Positions 25,629 to 35,010 of a stretch of 64,000 nt of DNA are shown in pieces; positions within the stretch are counted from its first letter, which is position 1; every line of letters begins with the position of its first letter. Source of the stretch: Paralteromonas sediminis (GTDB lineage: Bacteria > Pseudomonadota > Gammaproteobacteria > Enterobacterales > Alteromonadaceae); the NCBI RefSeq assembly GCF_003820355.1, contig NZ_RPOK01000002.1, forward strand, positions 620,001 to 684,000, given 5' to 3'. The notes beneath the pieces are model-generated. The model was not told the DNA's origin. It saw nothing but the letters and a program-made list of their open reading frames with translations, and did no database searches. The position numbers and the translations under genes were made by a program.

Positions 25629-26888
25629 TCATATCTTAGCAAGGCCCTGAGCAAAATCGTTGATCAGGTCTTCACTGTCTTCAATGCCGATACTCAGCCT
25701 TATCATGGTATCTGTTATCCCCATCTCAGCGCGCTCTTGTGCAGAATTCTCAAAAAATATTGTGGGAGCAACAGGCAATGCCAACGTGCGGTTATCCCCT
25801 AAATGCGTGGCACATAATACCAGCGATAGCGCATCCAAAAACGCTACTGGGTCAGCACCATCAACAAGGTCAACACTCAGGATCCCACCGAAATGTTTAA
25901 ACAGTTTATCACTGCGACTATGTTGGGGATGATGCTCAAGACCAGGATAGTAAACGGCTTTAACTTTGTCGTGTGCATCAAGAAAACGGGCCAATTCATA
26001 GGCATTTTTACACATCTTGGTTACGCGTAACGATAGCGTTTCCATGCCGACAGCCAGAGCGTGCGCGGCCTCTGGCGCTAAGGTAGCGCCCATGTCGCGC
26101 AATCCACGTTTGCGAATTTGGGTAAGGCCCCATTGTGTCTTATCAGCAACCTGATACAAAGGTAAGATGTGTGGATACTGTGTCCAGTCATAGTTTCCAC
26201 AATCCACCACGGCTCCGCCCAACGCATTGGCGTGCCCTCCAATATATTTAGTCAATGATGTAAAGACCAGAGAAACACCGTGTGGTTTAGCTTCGAACAA
26301 TGGCGCTGGTGTCATTGTATTGTCTAACAAAAATAACAGCCGGTTTTGAGAACAAAACGCTGCAATACGCTCAATGTCTGCAACCTGTGTAACCGGGTTA
26401 GCAATAGTTTCACAAAATACCCCACGCGTATTTGCCTGATAAGCGGCTGCAACGTTTGACGCATCAGTCACATCAACATAAGTGATTTCTATTCCAAAAC
26501 GAGACAAAGTTGAAAAGAAGCTGTTGGTGTTGCCAAATAAAAATTGACTGACAATGAGATGATCACCTTGTTTCAATAAGGCTAACAGTGTTGAGCTAAT
26601 GGCCGCCATACCCGTTGAAAAGCACACGGCGCCCACACCACTTTCCAAATCATTGACCATATTTTGCAAAGCATTAGCCGAGCCTGTGGATGAACGCGAA
26701 TATACATGCCCCACTTTTTTGCCCTGAAACACATCGATAAGATCCTGTGCATTGTCGAAATCGAACAGGACTGACTTGGTAATAGGTTCATGAACCGCGC
26801 CGTGCTGGGGTCGATTTAGCAACCGGTCTGCATGAACGCGTTTAGTGGTAAATCCTTTAGGGACATGATTGGAAGACAAACTACTCAC
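25629..26888 (-). CDS. Cys/Met metabolism PLP enzyme (cystathionine gamma-synthase family)
   Basis: This is a 419-residue PLP enzyme of the trans-sulfuration family. The PLP lysine is in TSLTKYIGGHANALGG (about residue 213). VYSRSSTGSANALQ (about 62) and CFSTGMAAISS (about 93) are the conserved cofactor and phosphate-binding regions, and LSIGIEDSEDLI ends the protein. Members act as cystathionine synthases or lyases, O-acyl-homoserine sulfhydrylases or methionine gamma-lyases, and sequence alone does not separate these. No other methionine gene lies next to it. Confidence 0.88.
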   Translation of the reverse strand: MSSLSSNHVPKGFTTKRVHADRLLNRPQHGAVHEPITKSVLFDFDNAQDLIDVFQGKKVGHVYSRSSTGSANALQNMVNDLESGVGAVCFSTGMAAISSTLLALLKQGDHLIVSQFLFGNTNSFFSTLSRFGIEITYVDVTDASNVAAAYQANTRGVFCETIANPVTQVADIERIAAFCSQNRLLFLLDNTMTPAPLFEAKPHGVSLVFTSLTKYIGGHANALGGAVVDCGNYDWTQYPHILPLYQVADKTQWGLTQIRKRGLRDMGATLAPEAAHALAVGMETLSLRVTKMCKNAYELARFLDAHDKVKAVYYPGLEHHPQHSRSDKLFKHFGGILSVDLVDGADPVAFLDALSLVLCATHLGDNRTLALPVAPTIFFENSAQERAEMGITDTMIRLSIGIEDSEDLINDFAQGLAKI

Positions 26889-27017
26889 ACTCCTCGTTTT
26901 AATAAGCCAGAAATTATAATGCTCAAAATGCGTCGCGCAACGCCTACCAGTACTTTTAACTTAGAAAGAAAATCCGTAATCTTCGGTCTGTAGTTATAAA
27001 GCCAGACTAATTAACCT

Positions 27018-27785
27018 ATGTGTATATTGTTTATTGCCGTTAACCAGCACCGTGACTATCCCTTGATCATTGCGGCCAACAGGGATGAATTTCATCAACG
27101 CGCCACTGCGTTTGGTCACTGGTGGGGTACACAGCCGCCCATTCTAGCAGGAAAAGACTTGGTCGCTGGGGGTACCTGGATGGGCATAACAGAAACAGGA
27201 AGGCTTGCCGCGTTGACCAATATTCGCGATCCTGAGCGACAAAACGATGAAGCAGTTAGTAGAGGCAAACTGGTAACAGATTGCCTGAAGAATAACCACA
27301 CCACCACTGAATTCATGCACATACTCAAGGCCACTCGTACAAAATACAACGGGTATAACCTACTATTTGGAGAATGGCATGACTTGCACGTGTACAACAA
27401 CCATATCAATGAATTGGTTTCTCTGGATGAGGGCGTTCACGGCCTTTCAAATGCGGCGTTAAACTCGCCTTGGCCAAAGACAACCAAAGGTATGCAAGCC
27501 TTATCAGACTATTGTCAACGGCACGCATCACTGCATAGTGAAGCCCTATTTGACATATTGAGAGACGATGTAAAAGCCTCTGACCATGAACTACCCAGGA
27601 CAGGTGTACCCTATCACTGGGAGAAGTTGCTTTCGTCTACGTTTATTGTCACGCCAGAATACGGAACCAGAACCTCAACCGTACTCATGATTAATCAGCA
27701 AGGCAAGGTCACTTGGGAAGAACGTTATTTTAACGCTGAAGGGACAAAAATCCATTCGGATCACTTCTCTTTTACGCTCGTTTAG
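27018..27785 (+). CDS. NRDE-family protein (TANGO2-like)
   Basis: This 255-residue protein starts MCILFIAVNQHRDYPLIIAA and has the family signature NRDEFHQR (about 21-28), followed by GKDLVAGGTWMGITETGRLA. The conserved Cys2 is exposed if Met1 is removed, which suggests an Ntn-hydrolase-like fold. The family includes eukaryotic TANGO2, linked to haem and lipid metabolism; the bacterial role is unsettled. It is followed 52 bases later by the aminotransferase gene. Confidence 0.88.
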   Translation: MCILFIAVNQHRDYPLIIAANRDEFHQRATAFGHWWGTQPPILAGKDLVAGGTWMGITETGRLAALTNIRDPERQNDEAVSRGKLVTDCLKNNHTTTEFMHILKATRTKYNGYNLLFGEWHDLHVYNNHINELVSLDEGVHGLSNAALNSPWPKTTKGMQALSDYCQRHASLHSEALFDILRDDVKASDHELPRTGVPYHWEKLLSSTFIVTPEYGTRTSTVLMINQQGKVTWEERYFNAEGTKIHSDHFSFTLV

Positions 27786-27837
27786 GCATAATGCAGAGCG
27801 AACCTCTTCTGCAATTAACCTAAAGGAACTTTCAACC

Positions 27838-29028
27838 GTGTTTAATGTGTTACCTGCACTTGCCCCCGACCCTATTTTAGGCCTTTCTGCCGCGTTTCGA
27901 GAAGACACCAACCCAAACAAAATTGATCTGGGCGTAGGTGTATATAAAGACGAGCAAGGTAATACTCCGATCATGGATGCGGTGGCGAAAGCACAGCACA
28001 AATTGCTTGATGAAGAGACATCAAAAACCTATATAACGCCACAGGGCGTGCAGGGTTATATCGACAATATGCTCAACATGATCCTCGGCAATGACAGCCC
28101 CGCCCTGTTGGCCAATCGTGTGGCAGCGGTTCAGGCTCCTGGTGGATGTGGTGCATTGCGGGTGCTTGCTGAACTTATTAAACGCTGTGGTGGCGACACT
28201 AAAGTTTGGGTAAGCGATCCCACTTGGGCAAACCATATCCCACTAATTGGTGATGCTGGTTTGACATTGGAAACCTACCCGTATTTTGATAAAGAAACCG
28301 CCAGTATTCGGTTCGATGCCATGATGGAAACTCTACGCACAATTAATAAAGGCGACGTAGTATTGTTACATGGCTGCTGCCATAACCCCACAGGCGCAGA
28401 TCTTACGCCTGCACAATGGGATGAAGTATTGGAAGTAGCAAAAGAAAGAGAATTTGTGCCCTTTGTTGACTTGGCCTACTTGGGTTTTGGTGACGGCTTA
28501 ACAGAAGACGCCTACGGTCTGCGATTACTAGCTAATAATTTGCCCGAGGTGATTATTGCAGCGTCGTGCAGTAAGAATTTTGGTCTGTATCGCGAACGCG
28601 TGGGCCTCGCAGCAGTCGTGACACAAGATGCTGCCCAAAAAGCTATCGTTCAGTCTCAAATTCAGTCTGTTGCTCGCGGCATCTACTCTATGCCACCAAG
28701 CTACGGTGGTGCCTTGGTAAATATTATCCTTTCTGACGATACGCTTCGTCAGAACTGGCAAAATGAAGTGGAAGCCATGCGCGTTCGCATGCAAGAATTG
28801 CGAAGCCTTCTGGTCAAACACCTTCACGAACAAGGCGCAACCAGAGATTTTAGTTTCGTAGAAAAACAAAAAGGCATGTTTTCTTACCTCTGCATAACGC
28901 CAGAACAGGTAAGAGAAGTTCGCAGCAAAAACAGCGTGTATTTTGTGGATTCGAGCCGAGTAAATATCGCTGGAATCAATAAAAGTAATGTTGAAACGCT
29001 TGCCAAAGCGTTAGTGTCTGTCTTGTAA
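27838..29028 (+). CDS. aspartate/aromatic amino acid aminotransferase (class I)
   Basis: This PLP aminotransferase has 396 residues, like E. coli AspC and TyrB (396-397), and follows them along its length: GVGVYKDEQGNTPIM, LLHGCCHNPTGADLTPAQW and the PLP lysine in SCSKNFGLYRERVG (about 247). It moves amino groups between aspartate, aromatic amino acids and 2-oxo acids. AspC and TyrB are hard to tell apart by eye. The start is GTG at 27838 with AAAGGAAC ahead; a terminator follows. Confidence 0.93.
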   Translation: MFNVLPALAPDPILGLSAAFREDTNPNKIDLGVGVYKDEQGNTPIMDAVAKAQHKLLDEETSKTYITPQGVQGYIDNMLNMILGNDSPALLANRVAAVQAPGGCGALRVLAELIKRCGGDTKVWVSDPTWANHIPLIGDAGLTLETYPYFDKETASIRFDAMMETLRTINKGDVVLLHGCCHNPTGADLTPAQWDEVLEVAKEREFVPFVDLAYLGFGDGLTEDAYGLRLLANNLPEVIIAASCSKNFGLYRERVGLAAVVTQDAAQKAIVQSQIQSVARGIYSMPPSYGGALVNIILSDDTLRQNWQNEVEAMRVRMQELRSLLVKHLHEQGATRDFSFVEKQKGMFSYLCITPEQVREVRSKNSVYFVDSSRVNIAGINKSNVETLAKALVSVL

Positions 29029-29045
29029 GCACAGAGTGTTAATAA

Positions 29046-29074
29046 AAAAGACAGGGCAATACGTCCTGTCTTTT
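29046..29074 (+). terminator. rho-independent terminator after the aminotransferase gene
   Basis: AAAAGACAGG (29046-29055) pairs with CCTGTCTTTT (29065-29074) around a 9-base loop. Confidence 0.85.
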
Positions 29075-29095
29075 CCCAGTATGTACCCTACCCCT

Positions 29096-29164
29096 TTAGA
29101 ATCTATCATCTGACCAACGATCCGTAATCATGTCGTAGTTTTTTCCTGTTTGTACAGGGTCCAT
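29096..29164 (-). pseudogene. possible N-terminal remnant of a SAM-dependent methyltransferase
   Basis: A 22-codon frame (ATG at 29162-29164, TAA at 29096-29098) encodes GKNYDMITDRWSDD near its start. This looks like the first residues of class I methyltransferases, which often begin with a 'GKxYDxIAxxW' helix before the SAM-binding motif. No SAM motif follows in any frame before the aminotransferase terminator. I read it as a decayed gene end; a tiny expressed peptide or chance similarity are alternatives. No clear ribosome-binding site is seen. Confidence 0.35.
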
Positions 29165-29225
29165 AGTGATTGCCAAATGCTAACTTAAAGGGTGCGAATG
29201 TTCGACGAAAATGGCACCGCCAATA

Positions 29226-29624
29226 CTACAGGTAATCTGCTTCTTGATATTTTTCATAACCCGCATGTGTTAACGCCTTGAGTTCTTGAAAGAGTTTTTC
29301 ATCTGTTGCTTTAAAATTAAAGCATGATTTGCCCTGCATGCGCTTTTTAAGTTCTGGCGATATACCTTCCAATAATTCTGGAAACACGTAAACAGGCATA
29401 AGATGAAAGCTCACATAACGCTTGTTAATTTTGACTGAGCCAAAATACATTGGCTTCTTGTTTTTCATGACATGATGAGTGTTTAAATAAAAATTTTCGG
29501 TGTTGTCAGTGGCCACTACCATGCCGTTTTTATAAGGGAACAAAATTTCTCTAAGGTGATGAAATATTTCTTCTGGATTATCCAATTTTTTAAACCCTCT
29601 AAGGCTTAACAATGGTGAAGTCAC
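29226..29624 (-). CDS. DUF1801-like protein
   Basis: This 132-residue cytosolic protein has no signal peptide. The central HLMPVYVFPELLEGISPEL and the following KKRMQGKSCFNFK are typical of small YdhG/DUF1801-like proteins with a TBP-like alpha-beta fold. Their function is unknown. The neighbours do not help: it stands alone between a terminator region and the SDR operon. Confidence 0.72.
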   Translation of the reverse strand: MTSPLLSLRGFKKLDNPEEIFHHLREILFPYKNGMVVATDNTENFYLNTHHVMKNKKPMYFGSVKINKRYVSFHLMPVYVFPELLEGISPELKKRMQGKSCFNFKATDEKLFQELKALTHAGYEKYQEADYL

Positions 29625-29691
29625 CTAACGCCCGCTTAAGGGGATGATAATATTCGGAATAACGCCTAATCAATGGCCCGATAATTAAACA

Positions 29692-29720
29692 AAAAAATGG
29701 GCGAGTGAAAAACTCGCCCT
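29692..29720 (-). terminator. rho-independent terminator of the SDR/MDR operon (minus strand)
   Basis: GGGCGAGT and ACTCGCCC pair around a short A-rich loop (29700-29720). The A run at 29692-29698 becomes a T tract on the minus strand. Confidence 0.85.
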
Positions 29721-29729
29721 TGCACGTTA

Positions 29730-30494
29730 CTATGCCAACATACCACCGTCCAGCACCATGCTTTGACCAGTAACAAATGTCGATTCATCACTGCATAACC
29801 AAGCGATTGCACCAGCCACTTCGTCAACGGTACCCAGTCGTTTCATGGGGTTAGCACCAATGATCCCTCTTTGTTGTTTCTCTGGTAGATGTTTCAGCAC
29901 CCCTTGCACCATAGGGGTATCAATGAATGAGGGACAAACTGCATTCACTCGGATATTTGCGCGAGCATATTCCACGGCAGCAGATTTGGTCAATCCCACT
30001 ACAGCGTGCTTGGTTGCACTGTACGCAGACACAGACGGTGCAGACCTCAGCCCCGCTACAGAGGCGACATTAATGATATGCCCACCACTGTTTTGTAACA
30101 TATGGCCAATTGCATTTTTCATGCTAAACCACACGCCGTTTAAATTAACCGCGATGTTTTTCATGTAAGCCTGGTCGTCAACTTCATGCATCGGTGCAGG
30201 AATATGATCTACCCCAGCGTTGTTGATCACTACGTTAATCACGCCAGCCTTACTGACAGCAGATTGATACATTTGTTCGACCTGCGCTTTGTCACTCACA
30301 TCAACTGTAAGACTGTACGCATCATGGCCATCAGCGCTAATCTGCGCGACAACTTTGTCTGCATTCTCAGTATTGATATCTGCCACGCCGACCGTCGCGC
30401 CCCTTGCAGCCAAAAGCTTTGCCGCAGCCTCGCCAATACCAGACCCACCGCCGGTTATCAGTATGTGCTTTTTATCTACATTTGCCGCTGTCAT
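29730..30494 (-). CDS. short-chain dehydrogenase/reductase
   Basis: This is a classical SDR of 254 residues. The cofactor motif TGGGSGIGEAAAKL is at residues 14-27, NNAGVD near 90, catalytic Ser in NVASVAGL and the Tyr/Lys pair in YSATKHAV (about 158). VADINTENAD after the second strand has an acidic residue, which favours NAD over NADP. The end FVTGQSMVLDGGM is typical. The substrate is unknown. It is encoded one base after the MDR reductase gene, so the two probably act on related compounds. Confidence 0.9.
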   Translation of the reverse strand: MTAANVDKKHILITGGGSGIGEAAAKLLAARGATVGVADINTENADKVVAQISADGHDAYSLTVDVSDKAQVEQMYQSAVSKAGVINVVINNAGVDHIPAPMHEVDDQAYMKNIAVNLNGVWFSMKNAIGHMLQNSGGHIINVASVAGLRSAPSVSAYSATKHAVVGLTKSAAVEYARANIRVNAVCPSFIDTPMVQGVLKHLPEKQQRGIIGANPMKRLGTVDEVAGAIAWLCSDESTFVTGQSMVLDGGMLA

Positions 30495-30495
30495 G

Positions 30496-31494
30496 CTACT
30501 CTCCTACTTTCAATACCAGTTTGCCTTTATTGCCACCGTTGAACAGCATTAATAGTGTTTCGGGGAAATGCTCTATGCCTTCAACCACGTGTTCTTTTGC
30601 TTTTAATTTACCCTCATGGATCCAACCAGCCATTTCTTTCGCTGCCTGACCATAATGCTTAGCATTATCAAAAACGACGATCCCTTCCATGCGAGCACGA
30701 TTCACCAGAAGTGACAAATAATTTGAAGGTCCCTTGACCGCTGTGGTGTTGTTGTACTGACTGATAGCCCCGCATATTACAATACGGGCATGAAGGTTAA
30801 TTTGGGTTAACACCTGATCAAGTATGTCGCCACCAACATTGTCAAAATACACGTCAATGCCGCCTGGGCAGGCTGTTTTCAGTGCCTTCACAACGTTTTC
30901 TGACTTATAGTCGATGGCGGAGTCAAAGCCTAGCTCCTTGATTAAGTAATCGCACTTTTCCTGGCCACCCGCAATGCCAACCACTCTGCAACCTTTGATC
31001 TTGGCGATTTGCCCCACTACACCGCCAACTGCACCGGCAGCGCCAGACACGACAACCGTTTCACCCGCTTTTGGTTGCCCGGTATTTAGCAAACCAAAAT
31101 ACCCTGTCATACCAGGCATCCCTAGAACACCAAGGTAACGGGGAAGAGGAGCAATATTTGGATCGACTTTGTGCAGTCCCGCTGGCTTAACAGCCGCATA
31201 GGTTTGCACGCCCAAATGCCCGTATACATAGTCACCAACTGCAAAGTCGTTACATTTTGATTCTGTAACCAGTCCAACCGTACCCGCACGCATAACATCA
31301 CCAATGGCAACAGGTTCGATATATGATTTTGCGTCATTCATCCAACCACGCATTGCAGGGTCCAGTGAAATGTACTCGATCTTTACAACTAACTCGCCCT
31401 CTTTGGCTGAAGGAATATCGGTTTCTACAAACTGCCAGTTGTCTTTTGTTGGCTCGCCAACCGGCCTTGAAGCAAGACGCCATTGTTTATTCAT
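30496..31494 (-). CDS. NADP-dependent medium-chain reductase (CurA/PTGR-like)
   Basis: This zinc-free medium-chain dehydrogenase/reductase of 332 residues begins NKQWRLASRPVGEP. The nucleotide-binding segment is VVSGAAGAVGGVVGQIAK (about 150), followed by GIAGGQEKCDYL and VYFDNVGGDILD. Relatives reduce enones such as curcumin or 2-alkenals. The frame is open up to 31587, but the ATG at 31494 follows AAGGGG and matches the family N terminus. It forms an operon with the SDR gene and is divergent from a GlxA-type regulator. Confidence 0.9.
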   Translation of the reverse strand: MNKQWRLASRPVGEPTKDNWQFVETDIPSAKEGELVVKIEYISLDPAMRGWMNDAKSYIEPVAIGDVMRAGTVGLVTESKCNDFAVGDYVYGHLGVQTYAAVKPAGLHKVDPNIAPLPRYLGVLGMPGMTGYFGLLNTGQPKAGETVVVSGAAGAVGGVVGQIAKIKGCRVVGIAGGQEKCDYLIKELGFDSAIDYKSENVVKALKTACPGGIDVYFDNVGGDILDQVLTQINLHARIVICGAISQYNNTTAVKGPSNYLSLLVNRARMEGIVVFDNAKHYGQAAKEMAGWIHEGKLKAKEHVVEGIEHFPETLLMLFNGGNKGKLVLKVGE

Positions 31495-31570
31495 TATTCT
31501 TTTCCCCTTGTTGTTTAAAACATTCTTGCATATTACCTCTTCGCTGATGATTGGCATTCCTGCCTTATAA

Positions 31571-31588
31571 TGTGGCAAACTAGCCACA
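31571..31588. promoter_or_regulatory. inverted repeat, candidate operator between the MDR and regulator genes
   Basis: TGTGGC-N6-GCCACA lies 23 bases before the regulator's GTG and 76 bases before the MDR start. A TATAAT hexamer at 31566-31571 abuts the left arm, so a protein bound here would sit at the likely start of regulator transcription. Binding by the adjacent regulator is a guess. Confidence 0.45.
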
Positions 31589-31611
31589 CATAAGACCAGT
31601 GGTAAGCATCA

Positions 31612-32595
31612 GTGTCACCTTTCAATATCACCATTTTAGGCACAAACGGCATGCTGTCCTCAGCAATAACCGGGGCTATAGACCTTTTTTCCTTGGCGGG
31701 TATCACATGGCATCACATTCACCATACCCAGCCGCAACAGATATTTGATGTATCTTTATGTTCTGTCGACAAGGCTCCCTTTAAATGCATTAATGGAATA
31801 CAACTGCTACCGCATAAAGATATTGCTTCGGTGGTCACCGCCGACCTTGTCTTGGTGCCCACTATTGGTGGAGATTTAACGCTGGTAACAGAAAATAATC
31901 AGGCACTGCTAACACACCTGCGCCGGCTCTACGATACAGGTTGCAAAATTGCCAGTAACTGCACAGGCGCATTTCTTCTTGCCGAAGCAGGTCTATTAGA
32001 TGGCAAAGTAGCGACCACCCATTGGGGCTACGAGACCCCATTTAAACAACGTTACCCACAGGTTCAGCTGGACATAAGCCGCTTGGTAACCCATCAAGAT
32101 GGCGTATATTGCTCTGGAGGCGGTGTAGCCTGGTTAGATTTAGTGCTGCTATTGATTGCTGAGTTTTGTGGTGAGCAAGTAGCAGAAGAAACCGCGAAAG
32201 CCCATGTACTGGATCACGCCAGAACCAGTCAGCGAGCTTACACCTCCATACAACAGAAGACATTGCACGGCGATATGGCAATAGCCAAAGTACAACATTA
32301 TATACTCACCCACTACACAGAGAATGTAGACATAGCAGTATTGGCTGATATTGCCAACATGTCGCCAAGAACCTTTTCGAGACGATTTAAAGCAGCGTGT
32401 GAAATGACACCACAGCAGTATGTTCAATCGGTCAGGATCGAGCACGCAAGAAAACAACTCGACATTACGGCCAAACCCATAGAGCAGATTGTCCATGATG
32501 TAGGTTATTCGGATGTGAGTTCTTTTATTCAACTGTTCAAACGTTGGGTAGGTCAATCACCCCACCAGTATCGTATGCGAAAAACAAGGGGTTAA
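31612..32595 (+). CDS. GlxA-type transcriptional regulator (DJ-1/PfpI plus AraC HTH)
   Basis: This 327-residue protein has two parts. Residues 1-180 form a DJ-1/PfpI amidase-like sensor domain (SNCTGAFLLAEAGLLDG around residue 116, holding the nucleophile-elbow Cys). Residues 225-325 form an AraC-type double helix-turn-helix (MSPRTFSRRFKAACEMTPQQ; VGYSDVSSFIQLFKRWVGQS). Such regulators usually activate adjacent catabolic genes. Here the divergent SDR/MDR pair is the obvious target; the TonB receptor downstream is another. The GTG start is the best available. Confidence 0.9.
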   Translation: MSPFNITILGTNGMLSSAITGAIDLFSLAGITWHHIHHTQPQQIFDVSLCSVDKAPFKCINGIQLLPHKDIASVVTADLVLVPTIGGDLTLVTENNQALLTHLRRLYDTGCKIASNCTGAFLLAEAGLLDGKVATTHWGYETPFKQRYPQVQLDISRLVTHQDGVYCSGGGVAWLDLVLLLIAEFCGEQVAEETAKAHVLDHARTSQRAYTSIQQKTLHGDMAIAKVQHYILTHYTENVDIAVLADIANMSPRTFSRRFKAACEMTPQQYVQSVRIEHARKQLDITAKPIEQIVHDVGYSDVSSFIQLFKRWVGQSPHQYRMRKTRG

Positions 32596-32710
32596 CGATA
32601 TTACACAAGTGAATATTTATCGCTCAGATGTCACGTTTCAAGTAGATGCAAAGCCAATAATGATCTACTATTTATAGCGCTGAAAACACACACAAATACT
32701 TGAGATCACA

Positions 32711-34963
32711 ATGATAAACAGAAAGAAAACAACGCTAGCCGTTAGCATAGCGTCTGCAATGCTACTCAATCAGGCCGTTGCACAGGAAGAGCAACAACAG
32801 GACTCTGACGGCGGATTGGAGCTGATTACAGTTACCGCACAAAAGCGTGTTCAAACCATCAAGGATGTGCCTGCAACAGTTGTTGCCTTGCCGCCTGAAA
32901 ATATCAACGACCTTTTAGGTGCAGGCGAAAACATTCGAGCACTAGCAGGTCGCGTGCCCGGATTACAAATAGAATCGTCTAATGGTCGCCAGTCACCTCG
33001 TTTTTACATTAGAGGTCTGGGTAACACCGATTTTGACGTGAATGCTAGTCAGCCGGTGTCGATGGTACTGGACGAGGTGGCCTTGGAAAACGTAGTTCTT
33101 CGTAGTGTTCCTTTGTTTGATATTGGAAGAGTAGAAGTAATAAACGGGCCACAAGGGACATTATTCGGCAGAAATACACCGGCAGGTATTGTAAAAATTG
33201 ATACACAAGCGCCAGAGTTTGGTGTGGACACTGGCTATATCCGCGGTGGTTTTGGTTCACGAGAAACCGCATTTGTTGAAGGCGCATACAATACTGAAAT
33301 TAATGAAAACTGGGCAACAAGAGCATCTTTGAAGTACCAAGAACGTCAGCCTTGGGTTAACAATCCAGTTCGAGGAACAGAGGTTGGAGGCTATGAAGAG
33401 CTAGCGTTTCGGCTTCAATTTTTATATGAAGGCGATGACACCAGTGCTCTATTGAAGCTGCATGGTTTTGACCAAGACGGTGACATGCCACAAATATTCT
33501 ATGGTAATGCTCTAGAAAAAGGCAAAGAGGGATTAAGAGAAGGCTTTGACCCTGAGACCGTTTATCATAATCAACCCTCTGGCTTTAATATGGAGCATAT
33601 AGGTGTTAGCTTGAAGGTTGAGCATGACTTCGATGCCTTAAATTTTGTCTCTGTTACAGGATATGACTCTGTCGAAAGCTTTAGCTTTGCTGATATAGAT
33701 GGTGCGCAACCAGTTGGGAGTAATGATTGTACCTTCGATAGATTTGTTGCTCAGGAATTGGGATGTTTCTTATTTGATAACGGTTCTGGAGATGGTTTGT
33801 CTGACCACTATCAATTTACCCAAGAATTCAGAGTCTTTAATCAAATTGACCAGCTGTTTTATCAAGCTGGTTTGTACTATTTTGTTGAAGACTACACCGT
33901 TGACAACAATGTCTTAGATGCTGACGGTGCTACCCTTGAGTTTTATCAGGTAGACCAAAAGACTACCTCTTACTCTGTCTTCGGGCAAATCGAATACCAG
34001 CATACAGACAAGCTAACCACAACTTATGGGTTGCGTTATACAGACGACGATAAAGAACTAGTTATCAACAGAGTCACAGCAGGAGACCCTTTAGAATACT
34101 ACAGTAAAGGTGACTCATATTTGAATTGGGACTTCGCAGTTAGATATGAGCTTACAGACGACACGACCACATTCTTTCGTGCCGGAAATGCTTCACGTGG
34201 GCCCGTGACTATTGGCAGGTTTGGTTTTTATAGCGAGGCTGAAACTGAGACACTTACTTCTTTCGAGGTGGGAATTAAAACGTCACTTTGGGATGACAAT
34301 GCACGCTTAAACGTTACTGCATATCAGTATGATATTGATGACCAGCAGCTTACCGCAACGGGTGGAGAAGCTAATACTAATTCTTTATTGAATGCAGACA
34401 ACACTACTGGTCGCGGTATAGAGATGGACTTCGAAACAATCTTAAACGACAACTGGCGACTCAACTTTAACCTTGGTTACAACAAAACAGAGATTGAAGC
34501 AGAAGACCTCAAAGCTGAAAGATGTGCCGCACAAGCAGTTACTGAGATTGCTATCTGTACTAATTTAGATCCAGTAGTTGAAACAGTCGATGGTTTTTTT
34601 GGTCCAGTGACAACTGTAAGGATAAATGGTAACCAACTTCCCCGTGCTCCTAAATGGATAGCAAATATTATTCTCAATTATGAGCAGCCATTTGGTGAGG
34701 GTTATTTATACGCTAATACCGACTGGAACTATAGAAACGCATCGCCAACAACCTTGTATGAATCTGTTGAGTTTGTAGCTGAAGCACGCTGGCTAGGCGG
34801 CCTTCGTCTAGGTTACAAAACTGATGATGGGTTCGATGTGGCCTTGGTTGGTAGGAACATCACAGATGAAATCGTTGTTGACGGTGGCGTAGACTTCCTT
34901 AACTTAACTGCGTTTATTAATGAACCTCGCTTCTGGGGTATCGAAATGGGTTATAAGTTCTAA
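32711..34963 (+). CDS. TonB-dependent outer-membrane receptor
   Basis: This is a 750-residue precursor with a signal peptide cleaved near NQAVAQ-EEQ (residue 25). A TonB-box-like segment (LELITVTAQKR) is followed by the plug domain (about 50-165, with FYIRGLGNTDFDVN and GRVEVINGPQGTLFGRNTPAG) and a 22-strand barrel ending in Phe (EMGYKF). Barrel features follow the 'iron complex receptor' type common in Alteromonadales, but the ligand could be a siderophore, vitamin, aromatic or glycan. No Fur box is evident upstream. It lies 115 bases after the GlxA-type regulator. Confidence 0.93.
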   Translation: MINRKKTTLAVSIASAMLLNQAVAQEEQQQDSDGGLELITVTAQKRVQTIKDVPATVVALPPENINDLLGAGENIRALAGRVPGLQIESSNGRQSPRFYIRGLGNTDFDVNASQPVSMVLDEVALENVVLRSVPLFDIGRVEVINGPQGTLFGRNTPAGIVKIDTQAPEFGVDTGYIRGGFGSRETAFVEGAYNTEINENWATRASLKYQERQPWVNNPVRGTEVGGYEELAFRLQFLYEGDDTSALLKLHGFDQDGDMPQIFYGNALEKGKEGLREGFDPETVYHNQPSGFNMEHIGVSLKVEHDFDALNFVSVTGYDSVESFSFADIDGAQPVGSNDCTFDRFVAQELGCFLFDNGSGDGLSDHYQFTQEFRVFNQIDQLFYQAGLYYFVEDYTVDNNVLDADGATLEFYQVDQKTTSYSVFGQIEYQHTDKLTTTYGLRYTDDDKELVINRVTAGDPLEYYSKGDSYLNWDFAVRYELTDDTTTFFRAGNASRGPVTIGRFGFYSEAETETLTSFEVGIKTSLWDDNARLNVTAYQYDIDDQQLTATGGEANTNSLLNADNTTGRGIEMDFETILNDNWRLNFNLGYNKTEIEAEDLKAERCAAQAVTEIAICTNLDPVVETVDGFFGPVTTVRINGNQLPRAPKWIANIILNYEQPFGEGYLYANTDWNYRNASPTTLYESVEFVAEARWLGGLRLGYKTDDGFDVALVGRNITDEIVVDGGVDFLNLTAFINEPRFWGIEMGYKF

Positions 34964-34981
34964 GAACCCGGAAAATAGTGT

Positions 34982-35010
34982 AAAAGCGTCGCACATTGCG
35001 GCGCTTTTTT
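34982..35010 (+). terminator. rho-independent terminator after the TonB receptor
   Basis: AAAAGCGTCGC and GCGGCGCTTTT pair with one G-T wobble around ACATT and are followed by T residues. Confidence 0.85.
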
